64,000 nucleotides of DNA from Tenrec ecaudatus (taxonomy: Eukaryota; Chordata; Mammalia; Afrosoricida; Tenrecidae): NCBI RefSeq assembly GCF_050624435.1, contig NC_134547.1, positions 27,363,374-27,427,373 on the forward strand, in the 5' to 3' direction. A program made the position numbers and the translations under genes. Shown piece after piece: positions 10,965 through 22,954 of the stretch (position 1 is the first letter of the stretch; each line of letters opens with the position of its first letter). Below the pieces are notes generated by a model. The model saw only the letters and a program-made list of their open reading frames with translations, was not told where the DNA came from and ran no database searches.

Positions 10965-11158
10965 CACTGCCTTCCAGTCAATACCGACTCATAGCGATCC
11001 TGTGGGGCAGTGTACAATTGCCCCCTGCGAGTTTCAAACACTACAACTCTTTATTGGAGTAGAAAACCCCATCTTTCTTCCTTGGAGCTAGTAGTTTTGA
11101 ACTGCTGACCTTGAAGTTAGCAAACCAACTTGTAACCACTGCACTTCCAGGGCTCCTC
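10965..11158 (-). mobile_element. AfroSINE, antisense, full length
   Basis: It reads from ACCGACTCATAGCGATCCTG through TTATTGGAGTAGAAAACCCC to the head in antisense (CACTTCCAGGGCTCCT). Confidence 0.82.
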
Positions 11159-11159
11159 C

Positions 11160-11952
11160 TGATATCCATCATAGCAGTGGCGAATGGCTCTATGTAAGTG
11201 CAGGCTCCTGCTGAAATGGTGTCTTATCACACCTGTGCAGCACGCAGCTCTCCATGTCCTTCTGCCTCGAAGCCTTTTCAAAGGCATGGAAAGCCAAACC
11301 CAGGAAGGTAGGAGAGGTCACCTTACTAGGAGGAATGCTCAACACCACTACAGGCGAAGAAGAGCCCAGCCTCCTGTTTCTGGTAGACAATTCTAGGACA
11401 GAACCCATGTTGCTCAGAAGTCCTGGGGGAATCAAGCTCCTGTATCCTACATTAAAAGCCTCAACACCCCGTTCCCATTGTGATTGCTTCTCCCCCTAAC
11501 TCAGTCTTGCGTCTGCTTTCCTATTCCCACTCCCTGCCATCAGATCTCAAATAGACTCCCTGCACCCAGGCCTGAGGAATAAGCTCGGCATGCAAGGGCA
11601 CTCAATCCAAGACACACACATTCCTCTGAATCTCCAAAACAACCCTGTGGGCTACGTGTGTAATCCCCAGTTCACAGATGAGAAATGGATTGAAAAACAG
11701 TGACACACCCAAGATCACACAGGCCAGGGTTCAAGTCTGTGTCTATCAGTTATTCTTTTATTCAAGTATGCCAGAGAAGACTGGGTCTTAACACTTGAGC
11801 AATCTTCTTGGAAGAATAAGGCAAACTACAGAAAACACAAAATGAATATCGCATTTGTTCGTTTATCCATTTGCAAAAGACATAATACCTATAGTGCTAA
11901 GAATAGTATTCAAAGTACCTATTACTACCCCCTCAAAGCTTACATACTAGTC
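11160..11952. other. No gene seen; intergenic
   Basis: Two overlapping 81-codon frames (11190-11435 minus, 11254-11499 plus) lack any recognisable motif. No repeat is recognised. Confidence 0.45.
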
Positions 11953-11954
11953 AC

Positions 11955-12125
11955 CAAACTCAAACAAATACAATGCTATCAAGTTGATTACAACTTATAG
12001 CAACCCCATATAGGGCTTCCAAGACTATAAATCTTTACAGAAGCAGAGAGCTTCACTTTTCTCCCCCTGAGCAACTGGTGCATTTGAACTACTGACCTTG
12101 TGGTTAGCAGTCCATTGCTAAATGA
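11955..12125 (-). mobile_element. AfroSINE, antisense
   Basis: Visible blocks are CTATCAAGTTGATTACAAC, AAGACTATAAATCTTTACAG and CTTGTGGTTAGCAGTCC. Confidence 0.75.
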
Positions 12126-12279
12126 TTAGTTCCATAATCATTACGCTTACTTAACTCTACATTCTTTTAATTATTTCTCTATCAGTCCAAATTGCATCTG
12201 GCTACATGGGAAAAAACAAACCGACTCTAGTGGTCTAATCACAAAAGCTTAATTTTTCTTATATTAACACCAAAAATAC

Positions 12280-12462
12280 CAAACCAGTTGCCACTGAATT
12301 GATTCTGATTTACAGTTACCCCATATGATTCAGGGTAGAACTGTGCCCCATGAGGTTTTCAAGGGCTGAATTTTTAAATGTAGATTGCCAGGTTTTTCTT
12401 CCAAGGCATCTTTGTCTTAGCAGTGAATTGTGTTAACCCTTTGCACCACACAGGGGTTTGTC
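12280..12462 (-). mobile_element. AfroSINE variant, antisense
   Basis: After the tail (CCACTGAATTGATTCTGAT) it has AATGTAGATTGCCAGGTTTT, the subtype also present at 8.4 kb. It ends GCACCACACAGGGG. Confidence 0.72.
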
Positions 12463-13027
12463 TTATACAATAGTAAGTCTTGAAATAGGTAGCCTAGGTC
12501 TGGCGTATTTGCTCAGGGACTCATCTTGGATATAGGAGAATGCATGCTTTTTGGTCTGCCAAACTCATGTAACCTATGTGACTCTCTCATCTTTCAATAT
12601 TCTGACTAGGGAGCATGACAGCAGAAGAGCCAAGGACAAAAATGAAATGGGTTATGCCAGACAAGTGTTTTGCCTTAAACAACAACAAAAACTTTCTTGG
12701 GAGTCCTACTCAGTATCTTTCACCTACACATATTTGGCCCAAACTGGGTCAAATGCTTATGCATAACTGCAAGGGAGCCTAGGAGTGAGCGATTTAAGTA
12801 GGTACATTATCACCCTAAACAAAATTGAGCTTCTATTAGTAGTAAGAATGAGAAAAATGGATACTGTTTAGGCATATAGCAGGGTTGGATAGAATTCTAT
12901 TTTGTGTCTTAATTTACATTTTGAATGAACTCAGAAAAAGTCATAGAGAGTAGAACAAAGGGATGGATGTGCATCCAACCACCTCAACTACTCATTTCTT
13001 TTCATGCTCTCCCTCTAGCTTCCCTGA

Positions 13028-13222
13028 ATAGTTCTTGGTTACACATTGGGCTGCTAATTGCACGGTCGGTAATTTGAAATCACCGGCTGCTCTTCGGGAG
13101 AAAGATGGGACTCTACTCTGTAAAGAGGTACAGTCTCAGAACTTCACAGGTACAATTTTACCCATGTCCTGTAGGGTCGATATGAGTTAGCATTGATTCA
13201 ATGGCAGTGAGCTTGGTTTGGA
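13028..13222 (+). mobile_element. AfroSINE, sense
   Basis: Nearly complete: TTGGGCTGCTAATTGCACGG, CGGGAGAAAGATGGGACTC, CCTGTAGGGTCGATATGAG and ATTCAATGGCAGTGAGC. Confidence 0.82.
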
Positions 13223-13795
13223 TAGATCTGTGGAATCTTAGGATGGAATAGTTTGAATACACAGAAAAAAATTCAGTGGAATCATAACCCTCTAAATAAT
13301 TACCCTCTAAAGCCACAAAGATCAACTGTGTCCAGCATGGTGACAGTTTAGCATATGCCATGGGGACATTGCTCATATCCCAGTGTTGTTAATCAACAAA
13401 AACTCACGCACTGCCACTTATAGTGACCCTATGCACAATAGAATAAAAGCCTTTCTAGTCCTGTGACATCCTCACAATGGTCATATTTTAGCCTATTGTT
13501 ACAGCCACTGTGTTGATCCATCTCATTCAGGGCTTACCTGTTTTTTGACGATGCTCTACCAAGTATTTTGTCCTTTTCTAGGGACTAATTTCTCCTGATA
13601 CCATGTTCAAAGTATATGAAATGGAGTTTTACCATCCTCACTTCTAAAATACATTCTGGCTGTACTTCTTCCGGGATAGACCTCTTTGTTCTGCTGGGCA
13701 TTCATGGTATATTCAATATTATTTGCAACATCATATTTTAAAGGCATCATATTTTCTTCAGTCTTCCTTATTTATGTTCCATCTTTCACATGCAT

Positions 13796-13973
13796 ATGTC
13801 AAACATTACCATCAAGTCTATTCTTATTCATAGTGACCATATAGGGTTTCCAAGGCTGTAAATCTTTACAGGGTCAAATAGCTTCCTCTTTCTTCTGTGG
13901 AGCAGCAAGTGGGTTGAACCACCAACCTTGATGTTAGTCATTCAACCCATACCAGACACTGAAATTAAGACTC
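13796..13973 (-). mobile_element. AfroSINE, antisense, inserted in RTE
   Basis: It is flanked by identical 13-bp copies of CTTTCACATGCAT (13783-13795 and 13974-13986), which belong to the surrounding RTE. The SINE is therefore younger than the RTE copy. Confidence 0.88.
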
Positions 13974-14430
13974 CTTTCACATGCATCTAAGGTGATTAAA
14001 AATATCAAGGCTAAAAGCAGGCATAATTTGCTAATCCCCAGAGTAAAACATTTGCTCTTTCACATTTTAAAGAGGTCTTTTACAACAGATTTTTCCAATG
14101 AAATACGTTGATTTATTGACTGCTGCTTCTGTGAGTATTGATTGTGGGTCCAAGTAAAATAGGGTTTAGCTACATTTCTCTATTTGTAATGATGTTGTGT
14201 GTTTATATTTGTCAAGTTGAGAAGACATTTGTATTCTTAGTGTTGAAGACTAATTCATACTGAAGGTGTACTATATGAGCTTTATCAGTAAGTACTTCAA
14301 GGCCTATTGACTTTCAGCCAGCAAGATTGGGTCATCTGCATAATACAGGTTGTTAATGATTCTTCCTCCAATCCAGATGCCTCAACTTCTTCATACAGAG
14401 CAGCTTCTCAGATTATTTGAATAAGTATAG

Positions 14431-14773
14431 TGTGATAGATAGGTAGGTTTATAGTGCCAACCTGGCCAATAAGAACATGTGGGATTAATAAGTTCGCAGT
14501 TTGATTCGTGGGCAAAGAGATAAATGGCTCAGCAAGCCACACCTATCTCTCAGTTGCTCTCTGGTGATCAGACCAGTGTGTGGCTGCCTTACCTAGTTCT
14601 GCAGTTTGCTGCCTGGCTGTACTGCCATATTTACTGTTGCATGGAAGTGAGTTAAATTGAGTCCTCTGTACTGCTATGTGGACTAATTAGCTGTTATATT
14701 CCTTCGTGTTCTATCTATCTATCAAATCATAAATGTCCTGGTTTTGTTTCTCTAGAGAACCCTGTCTAACACA
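14431..14773 (+). mobile_element. Solo LTR, MaLR/ERVL-like, inserted in RTE
   Basis: It starts TGTGATAGAT and ends TAACACA. The flanks TATAG (14426-14430) and TATGG (14774-14778) form a 5-bp target duplication from RTE sequence. The 3' terminus is TTTGTTTCTCTAGAGAACCC followed by TGTCTAACACA. Confidence 0.75.
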
Positions 14774-15781
14774 TATGGTGAAAGGATATACCCACAACAC
14801 ACACTCTCCTGATTTTAAACCACGCACTATCCACTTGTTCTATTCGAACCAATCCTGTTGGTTTGTGTACAGGTACCACAGGAGCACAATTAAATGTACG
14901 GGAATTCCCATTGTTCTCATATGTATTCATATGCTACCCAAAGTTTGTTATGATACACAGTAAAATCCTCTGCATAGTCAATAGTACATAAGTAAGCATT
15001 TTCCTTGTATCCTCTGTTTTCAGCCAAGGTCCATCTGAAACCAGCATTGATATACCTTGCCTCATGCCCTCTTTTAATACAGCCTGGATTTCTGGCAGCT
15101 TCCTGTTGACATATTGCTATAACTACTTTGAAAGGTATCGTCAATAAAATTGTACTTGCATGTCATATTAATGTTATTTTAAATTAATTTGCAAATTTTG
15201 TTGCGTCATATTTCTTTAGAATGGACACAAATATTAATCACTTCCAGTTGGTTGGCCAGATAGCTATCTTCCAAATTTCTTGACATGGACTATCACTGCA
15301 TGAGCGTGTTGAAATATTTCCATTCCTATCCCTTCCTTGCTTTTCACTAATGCTTACATTGCAGCTTCAACTTCCTCTTGGCCTTTTGAACTAGTAGAAC
15401 CTCAACTAATTCTTGGGAACAGAGACTCTGTACACTCCGTCCATATTCTTTGGATTCTCCCTACATCATTCAATAGTTTGATAAATAATCCTTGAACATT
15501 GTAATCCGAGGCTTGGATTTTTTCTTCTGTTCTTTCAATTTATGATATGCTGACCGTACTCATTCCTTTTGCTTTCCTAATTCCAGGTCTTTACACGTTA
15601 CAATATAATTCTTTACTTTATCTTCTCAAGCTGGCCTTTCAAATTTTTCTGTTCAACTCTTTTATTTCATCATTTCTTCCATTTGCTTTAACTGCTTTAG
15701 GTTCAAGAGCAAGTTTCACAGTCTCCTCTGATATCCACTGTAGTATTTTCTTTCTTTCCTGTATTATTAATGATCTTTTTG

Positions 15782-15852
15782 AGGAGCCCCCAATAAAATG
15801 ATTTATGATAAATAAATAAATAGCCACAGGTGACATGACAAAAAAAAAAAAG
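15782..15852 (+). mobile_element. Very short L1 class B 3' terminus inside RTE
   Basis: GGAGCCCCCAATAAAATGAT is the last ~20 bp of the class B 3' UTR. It is followed by A/T-rich sequence and an A12 run at 15840-15851, which interrupts otherwise continuous RTE sequence. Confidence 0.5.
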
Positions 15853-15956
15853 ATTGATGACCTTGATGCTATTTCACAAGTCTTCTGGTAGCTGATCATT
15901 AATGTTCAATATGTCCGAACCATTCTTGAGATAGGCTCTAAATTCAGGTGAGATAT

Positions 15957-16436
15957 TGTGATAGTAAGGTTTGGTGTCAATTTAGCTTGACCAGGATCTT
16001 CAGAAGGTGCAGGTCACACTCTCCTTGGAGGTATGACTTATTTCATAGCTATAAGTAGACTGTGGAGAATGGGCTCACTCTTTTTCTTCCTGATGAAATG
16101 ACCCTGGACCCTACGTCTGGCTTCTTGGGATGGCAATCACCATGAGACCTGCTGACCCTAAGAGCTGTCTGTGGCCTGCCAACTGCCTGTTGACTTTGGA
16201 TTCTCCCAACTCTGCCTCCACCAACCTGTGGTTTTCCTGTTTCTTGGGCTATTCCTCCAACAGCTTCAGGAGTCTGGAAGGGCCTCTAGTTTGCATCTGA
16301 TTTATGGGCTGGAGTTGGACTGGGGTTTCTTGTTGTGTGGACTTCTTAATGTAAAATTCTTTATTGATATAAATTTCCTTCTTCTACATGTATCAGTATC
16401 ACTGGTTTGTTTCTCTAGAAACCCCAGCCGACCACA
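15957..16436 (+). mobile_element. Solo LTR, MaLR/ERVL-like, perfect 5-bp target duplication
   Basis: It starts TGTGATAGTAAGG and ends GACCACA. GATAT flanks it exactly on both sides (15952-15956 and 16437-16441). The opening resembles MLT1-type LTRs (GTGTCAATTTAGCTTGACC). The end carries the shared terminus TTTGTTTCTCTAGAAACCCC. Confidence 0.8.
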
Positions 16437-17267
16437 GATATAATATAGGCTGTATTTGGGCTCTTTTGCGTTCTTATTTTAATTTTCTTCAGGTTTGACT
16501 TGAACTTGCATATTAGTAATTGATAGTCTTTTACATAGTTGGCCCCCGGTCTTGTTTTGTCTCAATGATATTGAGCTTCTCTATAATGTCTTCCCACAGA
16601 TTTAATCAATTCCATTCCTGTGTTTTCCACATGTATATATGCCGCTCCTGTTGTTGAATAAAGGTGTTTGCAATGAGGAAGTTATTGCTCTTGCAGAATT
16701 CTTTCATGCAGTCTTCAGCTTCTTTTCGATCCCCAAAGCCATAGTTTCTAATTACTCTTCCTTCCTTTTTGTTTCCATGTGTGCATTCCAATTGTCAGCA
16801 ATTATTAATGCATTTTCAGTACATGTGTGGTCAATTTCAGACTAAAGAAGTTGGTACAATTCTTCATTGGCTTTAGTGGTTTGTGAGAAAATTTGAATAA
16901 TGGTTCTATTAACCGGCCTTCCTTGTGTATGAAGATAGATATTATTCTGTCACAGGCAGCATTGCACTTCAAGATAGATCTAAAAATGCTCTTTTTGAGG
17001 ATGAAAGAGACATTCTTTTGAATTTGTCATTGTCAGCATAGTCATTCTTATCATTTTAAGATTCAAAGGGACTATTTCAACTCACCAATGCCTAGGATAT
17101 TGATCTTTATAGGTCAGATTCCGTTTTTTTATGATTTCCAATTTTCCTAGATTCTTATTTTGCACGTCTCATGTTCTGATTATTAATGAATGGTTGCAAT
17201 GATTTTTCTCATTTTGAATTATAATCCATTAGCAAATGAAGGTGCCAGAAGCTTTAGTACACTTTGT

Positions 17268-17930
17268 TGCTAGATGCCTTCAAGTCAGTTCTGTCTCATA
17301 ATAATGCCTACACAACAGAATGAAACATTGCCTGGTCCTGCCCCATACTCAAAAATTTTGTTATGTTTGAGTCCATTGTTGTAGGAATTGTCTCGATCCA
17401 TTTGATCGGGTGTCTTCCTCTTTTTGCAACCCCTCCACTGTAATGTGTATGATGTCCTCCAGGGACTGGTCTGTCCTGATAACATCTGCAAAGTACATGA
17501 GATGAAGTCTCGCCATCCTATCTGCCAAGGAACATTTAGCTGCACTTCTTCTCAGACAGATTTGTTTGTTCTTCTCTCCACCCATGGTACTTTCAGTATT
17601 TTTTGTCAGTACCTTAATTCAAATGCACCAGTTCTCCTTCAGTCGTTCTCATTCAATGTTCAAATTTCACATGCATAAGGTGTGGCGGAAAATGCCATGC
17701 CTTGGGCCAGGCGCAACGTAATCCTAAGTGAAATTCTTGATCTTCAGTACTTTAACGTGGTTATGTGCAGTAGATTTGCCTAATGCAATATGTTATTTGG
17801 TTTTTAGATTGTTGTTTCCATGAGCATTAGTTGTGAATCTAAGCAAGACGAAATCCTTGATAACTTCAATATTTTCTCCATTTATTATGATGTTATCTAC
17901 AGCTCCTGTTGTGAGGTTTTGAGTTATCAT
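17268..17930 (-). mobile_element. Second RTE 3' end inserted in the first RTE, antisense
   Basis: The RTE 3' end starts afresh at 17268 (GTTGCTAGATGCCTTCAAG) and runs into the reverse-transcriptase region. At 17930 the outer RTE resumes (AAGGTGGACTCTACTTTGAG). The order proves nesting of one RTE copy in another. Confidence 0.7.
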
Positions 17931-18657
17931 TAAGGTGGACTCTACTTTGAGGAAGCTCTCTTTCTCGGTGATATTTTGATTGTTTTGCAATCTGAGGGGC
18001 TCATTTTCTGGCATTATATCAGACAATATTTTACTGCTATGCATAAAGTTTTCAATGGTGAATCCCTCAGAAGTGGACTGATTGTTTTGTCGTCCTGTCA
18101 GTTCTTAGTCTGGAAGCTGTGTTGAAATCTGTTCACCGTGGGTGATCCTGCCTGGTATTTGAAGTACTAGTGGACTAACTCCCAGCATCACAGCAAAGCA
18201 CAAGCTACCACAGTGCAGCAAATTGACAGATGGGGCACGGGAGGGGAGTTGTCATTGTTAGACACTGTTAATTTGGCTCTAACTCATAGCACCCACAGCC
18301 TGTTTCCTCACAGTTAATGTTGGAGACCATTTTTGCAGCCAGTATGCCAATTCATCCCATTGAGGACCTTCTTCTTTTTTTCACCACTCCACTTTACCAA
18401 GTATGATATCCTTCTCTAGGGACTATGCTCAGCTGTTAACATGTCCAAAGTATGTGATATGAAGTCTTGCCATTCTCATGTCTAGGAAGCATTCTGGCTC
18501 TACTTCCGCCAAGAAAGATTTGTTCCTTCTTCTGAAAGTCCATGGAATATTCAATATTCTTCACCAGCATCATAATTCAAAGACATCAACTTTTATTTTA
18601 TCTTTCATAATTATTGTCCATTTTCAAGTACATATGAGGTGATTGAAAATGCCATAG

Positions 18658-19113
18658 TATGATAGTTATATAATTTTATGTCAGTTTGAAGATATGTAAA
18701 AGTGTAAGGTTGGTATCCAATCTGTCAATCACACCATAGTCTGATGGTGCCTCTTTGTGGCCATGGCCTTCTCATAAGGAGGGCCCTGGGAACCTCCCCT
18801 TCTTTTTGCATTCACCTGACTGCTTCCTGCCCACGTTGAGAGCTGCCAGAGTCTTGCCATGCTTCCATCGACCTTGGGTCCACACGACATTGCAATCACT
18901 GGCCTTTGACATCCCTGCATTCTGCATCATTGCATGTAACTGCGTAAGTTGGAAAGGAACTTATGGGCTAGTGTTGGACTTATGGACTTGAGTTGGACTG
19001 GCCTGGGATATTTCCTTGAAATAGAAATACTATAATGACTTCTTGATTAAAAACTATTTATTGCACATATATGAGTGTCACTTGATTTGTGTCTCTAGTC
19101 AGCCTGGATTACA
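18658..19113 (+). mobile_element. Solo LTR, MaLR/ERVL-like
   Basis: It starts TATGATAGTTATATAATTTT (an altered TGTGATAG start) and ends with GTCTCTAGTCAGCCTGGATT followed by ACA. It breaks the RTE after GAAAATGCCATAG. The target duplication is not convincing (CATAG against TCCAG). Confidence 0.6.
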
Positions 19114-19303
19114 TCCAGTTCACTGCCATCAAGTTGATTCCAACCCTTAGCAACTCTATAGGACAGGGGAGAGATATCCCTGTGGGTTTCCAATACTGGA
19201 ACTTTGTATGGGAGTAGAACTGCTGATCTTGTGTTGAGCAACCCAACCGGGTTGGTTCTGACGCATTATGTTTGTAACCACTATACCACTAGGGCTCAGC
19301 TGT
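19114..19303 (-). mobile_element. AfroSINE, antisense
   Basis: It extends from CTGCCATCAAGTTGATTCC to ACTATACCACTAGGGCTC. It sits between the LTR end and resumed RTE sequence, with a small internal insert near 19240. Confidence 0.75.
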
Positions 19304-19365
19304 GCCTTATTCCTCAAAGTGACATCTTTTAACACTGGAAATTGGTCTACAGCAAGATCTACCAG

Positions 19366-19904
19366 TGTACTCGTTCATATGACTTATTTTCTTTTTACAC
19401 TGTTTTGATTGTGATGTGAGGGAAAATCTACAGAGTAAATTGATTTTCTTTACAATTCATGCTATGTTTTATGATATTGATTGCAATACCTACAATGCAA
19501 TACTACTTTTCCTATTCCCTCCCTTTGTTTGCCGTTTCCATTGGTCTTTCGTTCCCATGCCTTCCTGCCTTCTGAGTAACTCCCTGACAAATGCTGGGCT
19601 CTGAATTGTACATCGTTGACAGTATAGGTCTCCTATTTGGGGGCTGAAAGTTGAGCCATGGAGGTGAGGTCAGGTGTCAAATGGGAATTCCACTAGTGCC
19701 TATCATATCCTAAGGTTAGTCTTCTTATTTTGAGTTCTACATTTTCCCCAGTTGATCCAGGGCCTACTACTGTGAGCACTTTCAGAGCAATCTGCAGTGA
19801 GAACCCTATGCTACCTTGGTCTTCTGGACTCAGCGCTGTGGAGCCTGGGCTTCATGTGGTCAGTGAATCCCTTTCATCTTCTTTTGATGCTATCTGTGTA
19901 ATTC
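19366..19904 (-). mobile_element. L1 class A 3' UTR, antisense
   Basis: GTGAGGGAAAATCTACAGAG, then CCTTCCTGCCTTCTGAGTAA, follow the antisense class A 3' UTR. RTE sequence resumes at about 19905 further along the element, so some RTE interior was lost here. Confidence 0.6.
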
Positions 19905-20444
19905 TGTATTTTGAATTTCTCTTCAATTTTTTCAGCTAGTGAAATGCACACGCTTTTCATTTTTGCTGTCCTAATTCCAGGTCTTTGCACCTTTTAATAT
20001 AATTCTTTATTCCATCTTTTTTAATTCCCCTTTGAAATTTTATGTTCAGCTTCTTTATTCAGCGTCTTTACTTCATCAATTATTTCTATATTTCTCTCTT
20101 TTTCGTACTTCATCATTTCTTTCATTGGCTTCAGCTACTCCACATTCAAGGTGACATCCGTTTTGTCTTTTCTTTAGTTTCTATCTTTTTAATTATCTTT
20201 GAATTTCTTTATTTATGATGTTCTTGATATTATTGCAGAACTCGTATCATCTCAGGTGATTTGTGTTCAATGTGTCAACTTTCTTCTTGAAGTATCCTCT
20301 AATTTAGATGAGATATACTCAAATTCATACTTTGACTCTTGGGGACTTGTTTTAATTTTGTTGGAATTCGAGTTGAATTTGCCATTGATGGTTTGTTCCA
20401 CAGTTCGTCTCCAGTCTCGTGACTGATGATATTGAACTTCTTTA

Positions 20445-20558
20445 TACCGTAAACACTTGAGTATAAGCCGAGATTTTTCAGCACATTTTTTATGCTGAAA
20501 AAGCACCCCAGCTTTGGGGGGGTAAAATTAGTTGCCTTGGGTTATACTCGAGTATGTA
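20445..20558. mobile_element. Palindromic MITE with TA target duplication
   Basis: TACCGTAAACACTTGAGTAT opens and ATACTCGAGTATGTA closes the element. The ends are inverted repeats over about 27 bp with mismatches. An inner inverted repeat TTTTTCAGCA / TGCTGAAAAA forms a hairpin. TA lies on each side, and the surrounding RTE is continuous once the element is removed. The superfamily is not certain from the ends alone. Confidence 0.7.
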
Positions 20559-21545
20559 TAGTAGATTATTTCAACAGATATAGTTGATTTAATTCCTGTG
20601 TATTTCTATCCAATATACATAATCCATGTCTATGGTTACTGTTTACATCCCTGAAAAATAAATGTTCAATCAATAAGCCATCCTTATTGGAAAATTCTAT
20701 CATGAGATCTCCCATGTGGCTTCCATCCCCATGGCCATATTTTCTAACTAGTGATCCTCCTCCTTAGTTTCCAATTTTTGCATTCAAGTCATCAGTAATC
20801 TTGATTGCATGTTTCATCAATTTCAGACTGAAAAGGTTGGTAAAAATCCTCAATGGCTTTATTGTTAGCATTAGTGGTTGGTGTGTAAATTTGAATAATA
20901 ACTTTATTAATTATTCATCCTTGTAGGTGTAATATATCCTACACCTAACAATGGTGAACATTGGAATCGATGTTGAAACATTCTCTTTTTTAACATGAAA
21001 GTCATCCATTCCTTTCAAATTTGTTACTCTGGTATGTAAACCATATTATTGTGACATTCAAAATGGCCAATACCAGTCTATTTCAGTTCAATAACACCTA
21101 GAGTGTTTGATCTTTATGTGTTCCATTTTTTCATGGCTTCCAATTTTTCTAGATCTATATTTCATGCATCCCATCTTCTTATTAGTGGTTATTGCAGTAC
21201 TGCTGTTTCTTCTCATTTTGAGTCATTGCCACATCAACAAATATAGGTCCTGAAAACTTTATATCACTAAGGTCAACTCTACTTTGAGGAGACAGCTCTT
21301 CCCCAATTATATTTTGAGTGTCTTCCAACTTGAGGGGTTCATCATCCTGCACTATATGAAACAATATTCCACTGCTATCAATGTGCTCCACAAACACCAC
21401 TATTTTTTTCAGATGTAGATTGGCAGGTTATTCTTTCTAGTCTATTTAGCTTGTAAGCTTTTCTGAAAATTTTCCACCACGGGTAACTATGCTTGTGTTT
21501 GAAATACCAGTGGTATATCTCACAGGATCATGATGACTTTCAAGT

Positions 21546-22415
21546 TATGATAGTTCAAGAACCTGACATGTCTGACAACTTGGCATGCTAGCCTAATTCC
21601 GAATGGCCAGCACATCTCTCTTCTTGCTTTCTCTAGTTTCTGTAGACCACTGTACCTGAGCATGCATGGCTTAGGAGGTTGTGGAGTTAATTCTTGCTTC
21701 CTGGAGTAACCCTTAACCAATGACCCATAGGAGTTGTTGGACAAATAGCCACACTCCCTCACATTCTGGGCAGAATAACTAGTGGATTTTCTACAGTGTC
21801 TCCAGTAAGATTAACCTTCAGTTGCTCACAATTTTAAATTGTTTGATAATGTACTTTTCATTGGCTGCCTTCTTTCCCTTTTCTATTTCCCATTTCCTTA
21901 TTGATATCTCCCCAGAAAATGGCTTAATTAAAACCTTTGTCTCAGGATCTAATCCTATGGGGAACCCAAACTCAATCACACAAGACATTTGTCAAATCAT
22001 GGACTTAGTGGTTATATCTATTATATGTGTAGGTCATGGAAGAGGAGAATTCATACCATCCGTTTGAATAGTCACTCGGAGTGCCAACTGGGTCCCCAGC
22101 ATAGATCCTGGACATCAAAACTCACTGTTTCCTGTATCATAACACTTCCTTTTAGACTTCAGTCATTCAAAAAACTCAACAAATAGCTTGCTGTCTCACT
22201 TCAAATTTTGTAGTGTGCAAATATGGCTATGTTTTCATTGTGTGTTTAGCCCTGGACAAATCAGCTTTGACCAGGAAGGTGAAGACATGTGGAAAAACAA
22301 ACCAAAAACACTAGCAGCTGTGTGTTGTGGAAGAAAACCCTGTGGATGAAGTGCAATTTTTAGGGAACAGAGACCAGTAAGATAAACCAATAAGTGTCCA
22401 CTGTTCTGATGTTAA
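21546..22415. other. No gene seen; unassigned sequence
   Basis: Open frames up to 81 codons exist on both strands without recognisable content. The region around 21820-22090 has the feel of an old interspersed repeat but I cannot name it. Confidence 0.4.
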
Positions 22416-22417
22416 GG

Positions 22418-22545
22418 AGAACCCTGGTGAGGCAGTAATTAAGCACTTAAGGGCTAATCAATCAGCAGTTCAAACCCACCATCTTCCCCAAGGAAGAGTT
22501 ACGATGTGGCAGTCTGACCTCCTTAAGATTTACATTTATTACCAC
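22418..22545 (+). mobile_element. AfroSINE head half, sense
   Basis: AACCCTGGTGAGGCAGTAAT is the tRNA head, then CAGTTCAAACCCACCATC. The copy lacks the shared 3' tail. Confidence 0.7.
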
Positions 22546-22594
22546 TACCAACTGATCTGAGAGGGATAGCATTAGGGGATCCTGGATCGCATTC

Positions 22595-22808
22595 TTAACG
22601 AGCTCTAATGGCAGAGTGGACTCCTCATTGATCTCCTAACCGCAAAGAAAGTGGTTCTAACCTATCAGTTGGTCCATGTGAGAAATATGAGTTTGTCTGC
22701 TCTGGTAAAGATTTAAGCCTTGGAAAATCAAAGGGTGAAGTTCTATTCTATCTTGTAGGGTCTCTATGAGTCAGCTTCAACACAATGATAATGAGTTTGC
22801 TTTGGAAT
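22595..22808 (+). mobile_element. AfroSINE, sense
   Basis: Visible blocks are CTAATGGCAGAGTGGACTCC, TGGTAAAGATTTAAGCCTTG and TTGTAGGGTCTCTATGAGTC, with a diverged head. Confidence 0.75.
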
Positions 22809-22954
22809 TTTGGGATAGAATAGGAGAAATATGTGCAACAAAGTTTAAACTTATTTTAAATGTTCAGTGGTATTGCTTAGAGAGAGATTCTTGGAACCCA
22901 CAAGACTGTTGTCCTTAGGCACCTTCAGATCTGGAACTGAACTCACTCCCTTGG

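Larger units (their letters stand above)
13385..18245 (-). mobile_element. Near full-length RTE LINE, antisense, with five insertions
   Basis: This is an RTE-clade LINE read in antisense from its 3' end (GTTGTTAATCAAC..., 13385) to its 5' end (ACTGACAG-like block ending 18245). Within it come reverse transcriptase, then endonuclease. In RTE elements these activities copy the element's own RNA into nicked genomic DNA. It is interrupted at 13796-13973 (SINE), 14431-14773 and 15957-16436 (LTRs), about 15782-15852 (L1 scrap) and 17268-17930 (second RTE 3' end). Removing these leaves roughly 3.1 kb, close to full length. Stops and indels are frequent, so it is dead. It shares its 3' tail with AfroSINE, consistent with being the LINE that mobilised that SINE. 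Confidence 0.8.
18255..21545 (-). mobile_element. RTE LINE, antisense, interrupted by LTR, SINE, L1 and MITE
   Basis: A second long RTE copy starts at its 3' end (GTTAGACACTGTTAATTTGG) ten bases after the first one stops. It is interrupted by an LTR (18658-19113), an AfroSINE (19114-19303), a class A L1 piece replacing part of the interior (19366-19904) and a palindromic MITE (20445-20558). The endonuclease half (about 19905-21200) and 5' end (to 21545) are recognisable by colinearity with 15.5-18.2 kb. The frame is destroyed. Confidence 0.75.
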
